Source: Odobenus rosmarus divergens
Taxonomy: Eukaryota > Chordata > Mammalia > Carnivora > Odobenidae
Assembly (NCBI RefSeq): GCF_000321225.1
Contig: NW_004452135.1
Location: forward strand, 104,248-168,247
Length of the DNA stretch: 64,000 bases
Direction: 5' to 3'
A program made the position numbers and the translations under genes. Positions 1-10,720 of the stretch are shown here, piece after piece (the first letter of the stretch is position 1; every line of letters starts with the position of its first letter). The notes below the pieces were generated by a model, which saw nothing but the letters and a program-made list of their open reading frames with translations, did not search any database and was not told where the DNA came from.

Positions 1-394
1 TATATGGTGATTAACATAACAAAATAAAAATGTTAAAAAATATAAATAAATAAAAAGGATGGAATGAAGATCAAATTAAAGAATTTATATACCTCAGAAA
101 TATTGCAGACACAAGGTCCAATTACCAATCATAATAATATTCTTTCTCCAACACATTTCTCCTCTGGAATATGATGTGGTGCTACATAAGCTATGAAGTC
201 TCTCCTCAATCTAATATTCTAAAATTGTGATGGGATTTCTTTTATATTTGTAAGTATATTTTAACACATTTTTTTATGTTATATTCATATGAAGGATTTC
301 TTACATTATGTACTTCACTAAACAGCAGCACGGCAAGTGTTGTAATCTTCTGGGTTAGATATATTTGTAGAAGGAGCATTTATGATGGGATTAG
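1..394. other. AT-rich stretch, no recognised feature
   Basis: No ORF of note, no repeat that I recognise and no RNA gene. Probably single-copy or very old decayed sequence. Confidence 0.5.
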
Positions 395-406
395 AAATGA
401 GGTTCT

Positions 407-536
407 TGGGGCGCCTGGCTGGCTCAATTGGTAGACCATGAGACTCTTGATCTCAGGGTTGTGAGTTTGAGCCTGACACTGGGTGTAGAGATTACATAAA
501 AAAAATTAAATCTTTAATTAAACTAAAATAAAATAA
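407..536 (+). mobile_element. SINEC, short older subtype
   Basis: A tRNA-derived carnivore SINE of about 130 bp. It has the SINEC head followed by the gactcttgatctcagggt block, and lacks the pyrimidine-rich body of the younger copies. It ends in an A-rich tail. A perfect 12-bp target-site duplication (aaatgaggttct) lies at 395-406 and 537-548, so the boundaries are firm. Confidence 0.93.
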
Positions 537-548
537 AAATGAGGTTCT

Positions 549-968
549 CCTTTCTAGACTGATCTTTACTTTTTTGTTCTAGTCCCTTGACATAATAAGT
601 GGTTTCACAAAGAGAGTGGATCATTAATCAGCAAATTTTTACAAAGGATTCCTGAGGGCTTCATGCTTTACTGAGGCTACTCATGGTAATGTAGTTAGTG
701 TAAAGCTTCGGTATTTAAAAGTCATAGAATAAAAGTATTTTACCCTTGTGAAGGTCAGTTTTATTCATTAATTTAAAGGAAAAGTTTAAATATTAAAATA
801 TTTTTTTTTAGTTTCAAACAGGATAGGAACTTTGTGAAGTAAAATACTAGATGTTCACAGTAAAGCATGAAGTGCTATATCAATCTTGTAAGTACTAAAA
901 TAATAATCATCACTGGCTTCCTCCTCTAAAAACAACTTTGGAAAAGTCATTTTAAAAACAATAAAAAT
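549..968. other. AT-rich stretch, no recognised feature
   Basis: AT-rich, with T and A runs; nothing recognisable on either strand. Confidence 0.5.
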
Positions 969-1165
969 GGGGCACCTGGGTGGCTCAGTTGGCTTAGCAT
1001 CTGCCTTCGGCTCAGGTCATGATCTCCGGGTCCTGGGATGGAGCCCCACATCGGCCTCCCTGCTCAGCGGGGAGTCTGCTTCCTTCTCTCTCCCCCCCAT
1101 CTCCCTGTGCTCCTTCCCACTGCTTATTCTTTTTCTCTCTCAAATAAATAAATAAAATCTTTAAA
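969..1165 (+). mobile_element. SINEC, full length
   Basis: Head ggggcacctgggtggctcag, tRNA-like region, C/T-rich body and (AAATA)n tail ending in AAATCTTT. I see no clean TSD (A-rich flanks), so the 3' edge is uncertain by a few bases. The open frames at 967-1155 (+) and 1012-1194 (-) lie within or across this SINE and are not genes. Confidence 0.92.
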
Positions 1166-1351
1166 AACAACAACAGCAATATTATAACTAACAATTAGGC
1201 TTCTGAATTCGGTTTAGGATTTCTTTGAAGCTATATTAGTTCTTAGATAATATTCCTCTAAGGGTCTGCAGTCGTTCATTTGAAATTATATTTTTCTCTG
1301 GATTGTTGAATTATCAACTTCATATGCAGTTAGTATTATTCATTTCAGTTT

Positions 1352-1529
1352 ATTTTTTTAAGATTTTATTTATTTGAGAAAGAGAGACAGAGAGAGAGTG
1401 AGCATGAGCTGGGGGGAGGGGCAGAGGGAGAGTGAGAAACAGACTCCCTGCTGAGCAGGGAGCCCCCATGCAGGGCTCAGGACCTGAGCTGAAGGCAGAT
1501 GCTTAACCACTGAGCCACCCAGGCACCCC
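1352..1529 (-). mobile_element. SINEC, full length
   Basis: Reverse-complement SINEC: T-rich tail complement, G/A-rich body and tRNA-like head ending gccacccaggcacccc. A 12-bp perfect TSD (tcatttcagttt) lies at 1340-1351 and 1530-1541. Confidence 0.95.
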
Positions 1530-1794
1530 TCATTTCAGTTTCTTTTCAACATTTAGTGATTAATTTTTCATTTTATTTCATTTCCTAAAAAATAAAACTT
1601 TTTTATATTTTGAAAAATAAAACTATATCTGCAAGGTATGTTCAAGAGAATTCTCACTTCTAGTTTTTCTGCTGCTATACTCCCTTTCTCCTTTAAAGAA
1701 AGATTTTTTGTTTCTCCTTCCAATATTTATTTTTTTCAAATATTACAAACACTGCTCTGGATTTTGTTGTTTAATTTTTCTCACTGAAGGTTTA

Positions 1795-1935
1795 TGGTTT
1801 TGACGGTGGCGATGTTTCATGGCTATAGACTTATCCTCATCAAGTTGTATACATTACGTGTATACAGCTTTTTGCATGTCAATCATACCTAAAGAAAGTG
1901 GTTTAAATAATAATAACATAAAGAAGAAGAAAACA
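1795..1935 (+). mobile_element. L1 3' UTR end, old subfamily
   Basis: Contains the typical mammalian L1M terminal text: a gatgtttcatgg block, catcaagttgta, then a gcatgtcaatcatacct block, an aaag remnant of the poly(A) signal and a degenerate (AAT)n/A-rich tail. No TSD found. Only the last ~140 bp is clear; the 5' edge is open. Confidence 0.7.
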
Positions 1936-1974
1936 GCAAAACTTTCTTAAGTAAAACAATATAGTCTAAAAGAC

Positions 1975-2290
1975 CTCTTTGTATCAGCATGCAGACATTT
2001 TCATCATTTTGAGTCTATGTGGTATTGTACTGATCTATATTTTATTCAGCCATTTCCCTTAATATTTTAGATTTTTCCAATGATTTGCTTTTGGAAATAA
2101 TGCCACAGTACAGGCCTTGTTATTTCATATTTCTGCCACTTTATGTCTGGGATTGTTGGGTCAAGGAGTACATCCACATGTTTATTATTCTCTTGCAGAA
2201 TTGAAAAATTCCTTCACGTATGTATTTATGCCTCACCAATGTGCTGTTTGTTTTAGTTGCTTTGATAAAGAGTAGCAAATTGTTTCAGAC
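1975..2290 (-). mobile_element. possible L1M relic
   Basis: Reads like the reverse complement of an old L1 ORF2/3' region (attcagccatttccc, tttttccaatgatt and gattgttgggtcaagg blocks). Heavily diverged, no tail or TSD visible. An L2 or a different L1M subfamily is equally possible. Confidence 0.4.
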
Positions 2291-2411
2291 ATTATATTAG
2301 TAAAACTCATCTTGCAATGAGTATCTGTAGTTCATTTGTTTTGTACTCTCAAGTATTGTTGCCATGAATATTCTTGTGCCTCTGTTTCTTGTGCACATTT
2401 GCAAAAAATGA

Positions 2412-2437
2412 TTGTGTGTGTGTGTGTGTGTGTGTGT
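2412..2437. repeat. (GT)n microsatellite
   Basis: About 12-13 uninterrupted GT dinucleotides, likely length-variable. Confidence 0.97.
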
Positions 2438-2579
2438 ACAGAAAATCCTCACATAGACTATGTAACCATCCTCTACTTAATATCCTATAATGGTGGCTTA
2501 TCATCTCCCAGAAAAATTATAGTATTCCAGTCATGTCTAGTTATAGTTTGCAGGCACTCTTCCATGAACAACCATTGGT

Positions 2580-2930
2580 AAACTTTGCCATGCTATTTCC
2601 CATCTGTCTTTTCCTATCTCAGTTCCTTTGCTTGAAGTGCCCTTTACCTCAGTTAATATTTAACTTCTACTCATTTCTGAAGACTCAGTTCAGATATTTC
2701 TTCCCGTATCCTTAACAGATGAGATACTTGCTTTTTGAAACCATTCTTGTGTTGAAACCTCTATTGGAATACTAAGCATGTCATGTTAAGTGTATGTATC
2801 CATAGCTGCCTCTTCCACTTAACTGTGTGTTACTACAGGGCAGGGACAAGTTCTAGTCATTATTATATTACTTACATCTAGCAGTGTTGGCTCATAGCAG
2901 GTGCTCAAAATGTTTTCTTTTTCAATTGAT
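2580..2930 (+). mobile_element. L2 LINE 3' portion
   Basis: Decayed L2. The order is tgccatgctatttcc, ctactcatttctgaagactcag, ttcttcccgtatcc, then cagggcagggacaag, and finally tcatagcaggtgctcaa near the 3' end, as in the 3' end of the L2 family. The open frames at 2336-2715 cross this relic and show no conserved protein. Confidence 0.8.
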
Positions 2931-3690
2931 GAATCAACATTTAAAAAATATAGAATGTGCATTTATTACATACAGTCTTAAAATTTTAATCTGGAAATTT
3001 CTCTTGATTTTCTAACCCTGAGAGGATGCAAACAGCTAAAAATAAGTTAAATATTGAGTCAATATATTAACAAAGGAAAAAGAACCTTTCCTGGTAAATC
3101 AGAGGTGCCCACAAAGGAAAAGAATTAGGATTTTTAGAGCAGGAGAGCAAAGAGAAAGAAATAGCTAAGTGTGGTTATTGTTTGTTATCTTATCTTACAT
3201 CCAGTCTAGAACTTTGAAACTCAAAAGGGAAGGCTCAGAGGGTAGCAGATCATAGAGTTAATATTGTAATAAGTATTAGATTGGACAATACCAAAAGATG
3301 GCCATAAATTTCTCCAGGGGGTAGTAGAGTTGGATGGAGGTGGATGAGGGTGTTTAGAGGCAGCTCATCCCTCCCTTCTCAAATGGACCCAGTCCTTCAC
3401 CCACATGACAAGCAAAGGAATTTTTCTTCTCATCACTGCCATTAATAATTTTCATGTTTTCTCACATCATTTAGAAGATGGCCATGTGTTCATGCCCCAT
3501 GCTATTCTCACCTCTAAATTGTAGCCCACTTTGTCAGTAGTCTGAGACATTATCACAGGGTGTCTACTTCTGCCACTAAAGATAGAATCCTTGATACCAG
3601 AAGATCAGTATCTGCCAGAAGGAAAATAGCCAAACACGAGTGTCTGGGTAGAGCTAGAAAATACAGAGGGACACCTTTACCACAGCTGTG
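2931..3690. other. no recognised feature
   Basis: AT-rich with a moderately G-rich patch near 3315-3365. No repeat family or coding signal that I can name. It could hold a decayed LTR. Confidence 0.4.
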
Positions 3691-3691
3691 A

Positions 3692-3762
3692 GTAACTGGT
3701 GTTATTATTTACATTTCATAGATGAGAAAACAGGGGCTTATCAAGGCTAACTCAGTGGATCT
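3692..3762 (-). mobile_element. MIR SINE fragment
   Basis: Short match to the MIR core reverse complement: attatttacatttcatagatgagaaaac followed by a ggctaactcag block. No boundaries recoverable. Confidence 0.5.
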
Positions 3763-4255
3763 CAATCCCATGCTTAGGAACTGGTTGAAACAAATTAAAA
3801 CTCACTGTTGTCTGGCATTATTGAGAATGTGTGTTAAATTCTCACCCTTGAATTGAATAAAAACGATGAGTTACTTAGTTTGACAATACAGCCTTTCACT
3901 CTGTCTGCCTTGGGGGACTCTGACCACTGCTTATCTGCAGAGGGCGGGTTCCTGGTTGTCAGGTTAATTGTGATGATTCATATCTTTAGCTTCAGATACA
4001 GCTGTTTCATGACAGAAATGCTATTTCTTTATATGTCAATATATTAAAGCCAGAGAGGAGAGAAGAACATGGGTGTAGATATTGGGAAATCTGAGTGAGT
4101 CCTTTACTGATTTAACTTCTTGCAAGCTGAGGGATGCTTAATTCTTTGGTTGTTATGCATCTCATCCACAGTGGGAATAATACATTAATGGATTTTACAT
4201 TTTTGTGATGGTCAAGTGAGATGGTGTCTACAAAACAACTGTAAAGTAATGCCAT
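3763..4255. other. no recognised feature
   Basis: The first ~60 bp (gtggatctcaatcc...) faintly resembles a MER5-type hAT terminus; otherwise unassigned. The 64-codon frame at 3853-4047 shows no motif. Confidence 0.4.
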
Positions 4256-4257
4256 TA

Positions 4258-4360
4258 CTGTCATTCATTCATTCAGTCAACACATGTACTTAACTACATA
4301 TCTATTAGTTAAATACAAATATAAATCATACATGATTCTTGTCCTCAGAATGCTTTTTTT
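4258..4360 (-). mobile_element. L2 LINE fragment
   Basis: cattcattcattcagtcaac followed by a degenerate continuation up to tgattcttgtcctcagaatgc matches the reverse complement of the L2 3' region. Confidence 0.55.
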
Positions 4361-4923
4361 CATGATGGTGGTAAGACATATACAGAAATATCTATGAAAA
4401 AAAGAGGAAAAATTAAAAAAATTGGAAGAAACTATGTATTAGAAGAGCCCTCATGAAACTGAAAAAACACTCGCTTAAATTGTATTAGTATTTGAAATTT
4501 CTATGTAATGAAGAGCAAAGATATTTTTACAAAATATATAGGCTTTCATTGAGAAAAGCAATTTCCTGTATACAACTGATGGACCAGTAGGAATAATTGT
4601 TGTCACTATCAGAGGAATGCTGTGGTTTATGTAGTATCTTACGTTATTGGAGTATCAAGCCTAGAAGATTTCTACTCCTAGTATTATTCACAATATATAA
4701 TAATGTGAATAATACTCTAAATTAATTGAAGCTATCTATTTTCCATTAGCTTACAGAATTGATAATTTACAGAAGTGACAATTTACTTGCATGTCAATAT
4801 TGCTGATAGTGAAGACGTGACGTATGGTAATTTTTCAAAAGAACATACACACATGGCTACTAGTATTGGTTGTTAAAGTACAATAACATCTTATTTTTTT
4901 CATGGAGAGTTTGTGCAAGTAAT
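4361..4923. other. AT-rich stretch, no recognised feature
   Basis: About 70% A+T by eye. A small inverted motif (attattcacaatatataataatgtgaataat, arms attattcaca / tgtgaataat) lies near 4682-4713 and could form a hairpin. No repeat or gene recognised. Confidence 0.45.
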
Positions 4924-4935
4924 TGATTTTTCAAT

Positions 4936-5122
4936 ATTTTTAAAAAACTTTATTTATTTGTCAGTGTGAGAGAGCGTGTACAAACAAGGGGAGTGGCAGA
5001 CAGAGGGAGAAGCAGGCTCCCCAGTGAGCAGGGAGCCCAACGCGGGACTCGATCCCAGGACCCTGGGATCATGACCTGAGCTGAAGGCAGATACTTAACT
5101 GACTGAGCCGCCCAGGCGTCCC
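4936..5122 (-). mobile_element. SINEC, full length
   Basis: Reverse-complement SINEC with intact head (gagccgcccaggcgtccc). A perfect 12-bp TSD tgatttttcaat lies at 4924-4935 and 5123-5134. Confidence 0.95.
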
Positions 5123-5134
5123 TGATTTTTCAAT

Positions 5135-6079
5135 CTTAGTGATAGATTTACTTTGAAATCAAAACCAGAGTGTGCGTGTGTGTGTGTCACTGCTTCTGAA
5201 TTGTAAGGGGAATAAGAATAAACATAAAAACAGAAGAAAGTGGTCCTTGAAATTTCACCAAGCTGTGTTCATGTCCGTAACTGGACTCCAGTTCTCCCAC
5301 GCACCTCTGAGCCTGCAAGAATGCCAGCGACTTTCCCTCCACCTTCTCTGTGCCCACGGGCAGCAGTTGTAGTATCAAATTTGGGAGTATATTAAGGACA
5401 ATAAGGCAATGAAGTCAGGTTAAAACAAAATTGTTATTTTTAGTGTGTAAGTTTTCTCTTGAGGAATCATCAGTAGATTTTATAAAACTCTGAAAATTCC
5501 AATCCATGTCTTTCTTTCAGTAGAAGCTCAAGGCTTTTTCCTTGTAGGCTACATTTAGATTTAGGATTCCATGTCGTCGAACAATGTTAAAATCTTGTGA
5601 ATAGGCTGAAATTGCATTCTGTCATTTTACGTTATTGATTTAGTGTGCGGTTGGGGTTGGGGTGGGGGGGTGTGGGTGGAGAGGTGAGGGAGAGAAACTG
5701 ATTTCTCTGTGTTTCTGGGTAAATCCCTGCGAAAGTATATTTTAATGGATTTATCATTTAGAAAAAGCAGATCAATAAGTTGGCTTTCTATTTCTGCCTT
5801 TAAAAACTCTGACTCAAGACTTTCAATTTCTCTATGTTTAAGTTTTCTCACCTATAATATGAAGTAGTCATCTGTCACTAATCTTTATCTTCACAGAATT
5901 CTTAGAACAATATGATTGATGTTTACAGGATGTTTTGAAACTTTTCAAAGAAAGCATTTCATGGTTGCAAGATAGAATTTTAAGATATTTTTCTTTGAAA
6001 TATAACCATTGCTTTAAAGAATTCAATTATGTTCTTTTTTTTTAAATTTAAGGGGTTTTTTTACACAAAGGGGTACTTG
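5135..6079. other. no recognised repeat; carries a G-quadruplex motif
   Basis: Apparently single-copy. A short GT run sits at 5170-5187. The overlapping open frames at 5172-5372 (+) and 5187-5378 (-) have no recognisable motif and no flanking splice context that I trust. Confidence 0.4.
5653..5676 (+). other. predicted G-quadruplex motif
   Basis: Four G-runs of 4, 4, 7 and 3 with loops TT, T and TGT, in an otherwise AT-rich region. The + strand carries the Gs. Confidence 0.75.
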
Positions 6080-6089
6080 CATTTTATTT

Positions 6090-6315
6090 TATTTTATTTT
6101 ATTTTATTTATTTATTTATTTATTTATTTATTTTAAGATTTTATTTATTTGACAGAGAGAGACATAGCGAGAGAAGGAACACAAGCAGGGAGAGTGGGAG
6201 AGGGAGAAGCAGGCTTCCGCTGAGTAGGGAGCCGGATGCGGGGCTCGATCCCAGGACCCTGGGATCATGACCTGAGCCGAAGGCAGACGCTTAATGACTG
6301 AGCCACCCAGGTGCC
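6090..6315 (-). mobile_element. SINEC with expanded (TTTTA)n(TTTA)n tail
   Basis: The SINE body ends at about 6315. Its tail is expanded to about 45 bp of TTTTA then TTTA units (6090-6133). cattttattt on both sides (about 6080-6089 and 6315-6324) is a plausible TSD. The expanded tail is a candidate microsatellite. Confidence 0.9.
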
Positions 6316-6344
6316 ATTTTATTTCATTTTTAATTTCATTTTTT

Positions 6345-6556
6345 AATTTTTTTAAAATATTTTATTTATTTGAGAGAGTGCAAGAGAGAGAGAGCAAGAG
6401 AGAGAGAACACAAGCTGGGGGGCATTGGGGAGAGGGAGAGGGAAAAGCCCGCTCCCAACTGAGCAGGGAGCCTGACACGGGGCTCAGTCACAGGACCCTG
6501 GGATCATGACCTGAGCCAAAGGCAGACGGTTAACCAACTGAACCATCCAGGTGCCC
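6345..6556 (-). mobile_element. SINEC
   Basis: Second SINEC in the same orientation only about 30 bp from the previous one. It has a purine-rich body (GAGA, GCAAGAGAGA) and a head ending aaccatccaggtgccc. No TSD visible. The frame at 6294-6509 is inside the two SINEs. Confidence 0.9.
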
Positions 6557-7902
6557 TTGTTATATTCTTGATAATGGATTCTTTTTCCCACATAAAAAAC
6601 TCTATGGATTATATTAGTGAATATCTTATTTTAAGCTTCAATTGATATTTCTTATTCTTTTAGGAAAATAAAATCATTTAATTATCATTTAAAAGGAAGG
6701 ATGAAATATATTCTAGGTATATATCGTATTGAGTAAATACCTATGTATTTGCTAAACAGGGAAACAGAGTATTTGGTGAGACCAGAAAACAGAGAAAGAA
6801 TATTTTTAAGAAGAATAACAAGTACATAAATGCGAAAAGTAAATAAAAGTAAAATGTATCTCACAGTAAACACGATTCTATTCTGACTATGCCAGCAATT
6901 TTCTCAGTAAAAAAAAAAAAAATCAAAGAAAACATGATAATACCAATTTTGGTATTAAGAGGTATATAAATAATAATCTAATAATTATAAATAAATAGAG
7001 CAATGGTATATTTTATTTGTATTAATAATTAACACAATATTAATTTTAATAGGTAGATGGGGCATACTAGGAAGAAAATAGTATCAAAATTTAAATTCAC
7101 TCATGACAATGGAGATTAGGAATTAAAGAGACAAAGAATTTAGCAAAACTGTTTTTCTCTGGCTTTTTAAATAATCAGGAATCATGTGTACTTTTAAATA
7201 GAAAGTTGCCCCTTAGAGACTCAACAGGAGGCATTTCAAAATGGCCCTCTGCTGGCAAAGTGGTATAGATGAGGATTTGTCTTCTAATTCTTTCCTGTGA
7301 ATTCCAACATTTTCACTATGTCTCATAAAATTCTCCCTGATCCCAAATAGAAACTTTTCCATTTTTTGTTCCAGCTGCCTTTGTTACTCTTGGCTACTGT
7401 TCAGTCTTGCATTTAAAGCTAGAAAATTACACTGTGGAATATGTAAAATAAATTTTTGGGGAAATATCCAGTTTAGATGAAATACATTCAAAAATCTTCC
7501 CCGTATCACCTGTTTTTACCACATTTCTTTCTTGGTTGACTTTTTGTTGATTCTAATGTATTCTTCAAGTTCTCTTTTGCTTATTAGTTCCACATTGCGA
7601 TGAGTTTATGATGTTTATTAACTGATCAAACTAATGAAGTTATTTTTATCCAGCAAAATTGTTTATTAAAAAAATTGATGTGAGAATTCTGCCCCTTATT
7701 GTTTCTAAGTACAATGAAAACAGTGGGCATTATACGTAAAACAAACATAAGATGATTCTGGACTGTAAGGAAAGGAGGACAGACATAGACTCTGAAACCT
7801 GAGTAATGATATGTTGGTGAATTGCTTGGATTTTCTTTTTGTAAAATATATCCTAGATGTGGAGCTGAAGAAGCCAGCGACCTGGAAGAGCCAACAGATA
7901 TT
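6557..7902. other. AT-rich stretch, no recognised feature
   Basis: Very AT-rich with poly(A) at 6909-6921. No coding or repeat family recognised. The frame at 6685-6873 (-) is hydrophobic low-complexity translation of AT-rich DNA. Confidence 0.45.
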
Positions 7903-7921
7903 GGGGTGGGGTGGGGGTGGG
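7903..7921 (+). other. strong predicted G-quadruplex motif
   Basis: GGGG-T-GGGG-T-GGGGG-T-GGG: four G-runs with three single-T loops, the class usually most stable in vitro. It sits just upstream of the GC-richer block at 7,985. Confidence 0.85.
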
Positions 7922-7984
7922 TCAGGGAGCTTGCTTTCTCTAGTCAAAGACCAGGAAATGAACAAACTAGCAAGGTAAGACAAC

Positions 7985-8960
7985 TTTGAGACAATAACTA
8001 CTTTATTCTAGCCAAAGAATGCCAAAAATCTGTGACCTTGCCCCCAGTCATGCCAGTAAAGTCAGAGTAGGGGCCTTTACCCTTGAGAAGTTGTGAAGAG
8101 GTGTCCCAATGTGCCCACCAGGCTGGTGTCAAAAGGCCAAGTAAGGAGGTGGGATTGTCATCACCTCCAGATGGTAATGAGGCCCTGCTGGTCTGTGCTG
8201 TGGAGACTACATGGGGAGTCTGGACTTCCACCTCGGCCCTAGCTCACCCGACCCTCGATACGTAAACGTTCTTTAATCAGCTAGGAAGACTGACCCCTTT
8301 AATATGGGCACCAAAGGAGAAATAAGGTATCATAGAGAGCAACATGGAGTCTCTCGTGTCCAGCAGGAGCCTGTGTCGAGCAATGACACAAGTAGTTAAG
8401 GTACTGCAACCAGGAGACATCTCTGGACCAGCGTCAACTAACACCCCAGAACTGATAAGGAGCAGAACCAGAGGTCTACAGGGGCCCATAACGGATCGAA
8501 TCCCTTTAAAAAGGGAAGGACTTTGGCAGCAAACTGTCAAGACTCTTCAGACCTGACCCCTCTATGTCTGACCACTTAAAAAAGGCAACTGCCACCGAAG
8601 GCTCTGCCTGATTGATCTCCGAACAGAACTGAGATCCTTCACTGCTTGAACATCAGAAGCAGTAAGTGCTGAGAGCTGACCCTGACCGGACCCAGGCCTT
8701 TTCTCAACCACACGCCCACAGACTGACTCCACGTTTGGTTCATTAACTTCCTGCACCCTTCTGTTATCCTGTTTGTTGTGTGGTTTGTCTTCTGTCCTGC
8801 TTTGTGTGCCATGTAAGAAGCCAACTTTAATCACTTGGTGAATTGTCATTGAGTTTGGAATACTGAACCTGCTTTATAATTGGGATTAACTTTGCTTAAT
8901 GATTGAATAAAGCTGACATTGTGGAAAGACATAACTCGTGTGTGTGCCTTCTTGGCATGC
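7985..8960. other. GC-richer unassigned block, possible retroelement
   Basis: Composition shifts to roughly half G+C with several CpGs against AT-rich flanks. AATAAA occurs near the right end on + (8,906-8,911, followed by gctgacattgtgg) and a mirrored one near the left end on - (about 8,005). The first and last ~35 bp resemble each other in inverted orientation (acaat...actttattc against acaat...gctttattc). Several overlapping frames of 60-95 codons are open on both strands, none with a motif that I can assign. Candidates are an ERV LTR with internal sequence, a DNA transposon, or a retrocopied noncoding RNA. Confidence 0.35.
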
Positions 8961-9335
8961 TCATGACAGTTATATACATGTATTAATTTATTATTAGGAA
9001 AAAGATGAAAATAAGTATGATAACATTCTAACAGGTAATGATAGACATTGGAAAATGGGACTGTGAGTTTATGAAAAATTTCCTGGACTAATTCAATATG
9101 TTGAAATCTATATATTGACAGGAAATAATGTGTGTCTAGGGAAATTAAACCAGAATAAATAACACTGATATATGTCCTAATAAATATATTGGTCTTTAAA
9201 GAAAGATTAAAAAAAAGTCCCTTGGGCATCCAGACAAAATATCCAAGAGAAATAAAATAAGATAATGTTCATATTTCACTCACTTTCTTCTTATGCCAGA
9301 GTGGGGGAAAAAAGGACCAATATTTTAACACATTC
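8961..9335. other. AT-rich stretch, no recognised feature
   Basis: AT-rich. The 127-codon minus frame spanning 8846-9229 has no motif and runs into the block at left; treated as chance. Confidence 0.45.
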
Positions 9336-9350
9336 AAGAAAAGAACATAA

Positions 9351-9548
9351 GAGGGCGCCTGGGTGGCTCAGTTGGTTAAGCGACTGCCTTCGGCTCAGGT
9401 CATGATCCTGGAGTCCCGGGATCGTGTCCCACATCGGGCTCCCTGCTCAGTGGGGAGTCTGCCTCTCCCTCTGACCCTCCCCCCTCTCATGCTCTCTCTC
9501 TCTCATTCTCTCTCTCAAATAAATAAAAATCTTTAAAAAAAAAAAGAA
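9351..9548 (+). mobile_element. SINEC, full length
   Basis: Near-consensus head and CT-rich body, with an A-rich tail. A 15-bp perfect TSD aagaaaagaacataa lies at 9336-9350 and 9549-9563, indicating a young copy. Confidence 0.96.
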
Positions 9549-9563
9549 AAGAAAAGAACATAA

Positions 9564-10335
9564 AAAAATAAATTATATCTAACCAAATCATTGCTCATAT
9601 AAAAATATCACAAACATAGATCTATGAACTTAAGAGAATGTTGTTTCAGGGAGTCTTTCTGAAGGGACCTATAAGAAACAAACTCCAGATCATCACAACA
9701 TGATTGGAAACTTTCAGCATTAGGTCTCCAGTGATCACTGAATATATTTAAATGTAGAACTAGGATTTTAAAATGGTGTTACAATGAAAAGATATATATA
9801 ATGATTATATTTTTATTAAAATGGGGAGAACTGTGGGAGAATAAGAGGAAAGTAGAAAAGCCTTAGGATGGTCATAATGCTGACAAATCAAGTGTTGTAG
9901 AGAGTGACACCAAATGTAAGTGACTTAAATGGAAAAGTGAGGTGGATGAGGCCAGTTGGGAAAGAATGGTTGCCAGCTAATGTCCAGGCTAGCAATCCAG
10001 TTACAGCACCAAAAGAAAGATGTGTCTAAGGATAGTACATATGAAAGCAATAGACAAAAGAACAATTAAAAATCTTTATTATTAAAACAAATAATAATAA
10101 AAAAGACTGAGTAAAGATAACAGACCCCACATAGCATCAAGTGAATAAAAGGTAAACAATCTCACAGAACTAAGGTCAGACAGGGAGATCATACTGAAAA
10201 TGTGAATAAGTACAAATTATCTATTTTAAAAATGTCTCAATTTGGCTAATAGAGCAAAATCCAGCTCTGTGCTGTGTATGAATCATAAACCAGACGGAAT
10301 GATTCAGTAAGGTTATAAATAAAAGGATGAGTAAC
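9564..10335. other. no clear feature, possibly more L1M
   Basis: AT-rich. The right half may belong to the L1M relic that becomes recognisable at about 10,340. Confidence 0.35.
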
Positions 10336-10339
10336 TATA

Positions 10340-10690
10340 TATCAGACAAATGCAAATAAAAAGAACAGCACAGACCACAGTCTTGATGACAGGATAGAAT
10401 TTGGATCAAAAGTGAGTAAAGAAGACAAAGACATAGAGTTTATACTAGTACAGAATACAATCCACATGGAAGGCATATCGGTTATCAGCATGTGTTCATG
10501 AAATAACACAGCAAACACTTGCACACAACATAATTTAAGGGCTGCAAGGAGAGAGGAAGAGATTGAATCACCATTAATGACAGCAGATTTTAACACACTT
10601 CTCACAGATGTAAATAGATCAGTGGACAAAAATGTAGTGAGGACATGAAAGACCTGAACAAGTTAGTAATAGTTGACCAGGAAGGTGGGC
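10340..10690 (+). mobile_element. L1M ORF2 relic
   Basis: Reads as decayed old-L1 ORF2 in sense: agaatttggatcaaaag, agacaaagacatagagttta, then gcagattttaacacacttctcacag and gtaaatagatcagtggac, blocks typical of the endonuclease-to-RT interval. Frames are broken, and the longest opposite-strand ORFs (10342-10629, 10602-10856) are antisense shadows. Confidence 0.55.
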
Positions 10691-10720
10691 AGACACACAT
10701 ACACACACACACACACACAC
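10691..10720. repeat. (CA)n microsatellite
   Basis: About 12 CA units with one CAT interruption near the left end. Confidence 0.95.

Noticed and set aside
407..536. tRNA gene in the SINE head
   Set aside because: All tRNA-like heads here belong to SINECs, with TSDs and tails; none folds as an intact tRNA by eye.
5172..5378. Overlapping sense/antisense ORFs of 66 and 63 codons
   Set aside because: No motif, no credible splice sites; low-stop chance overlap.
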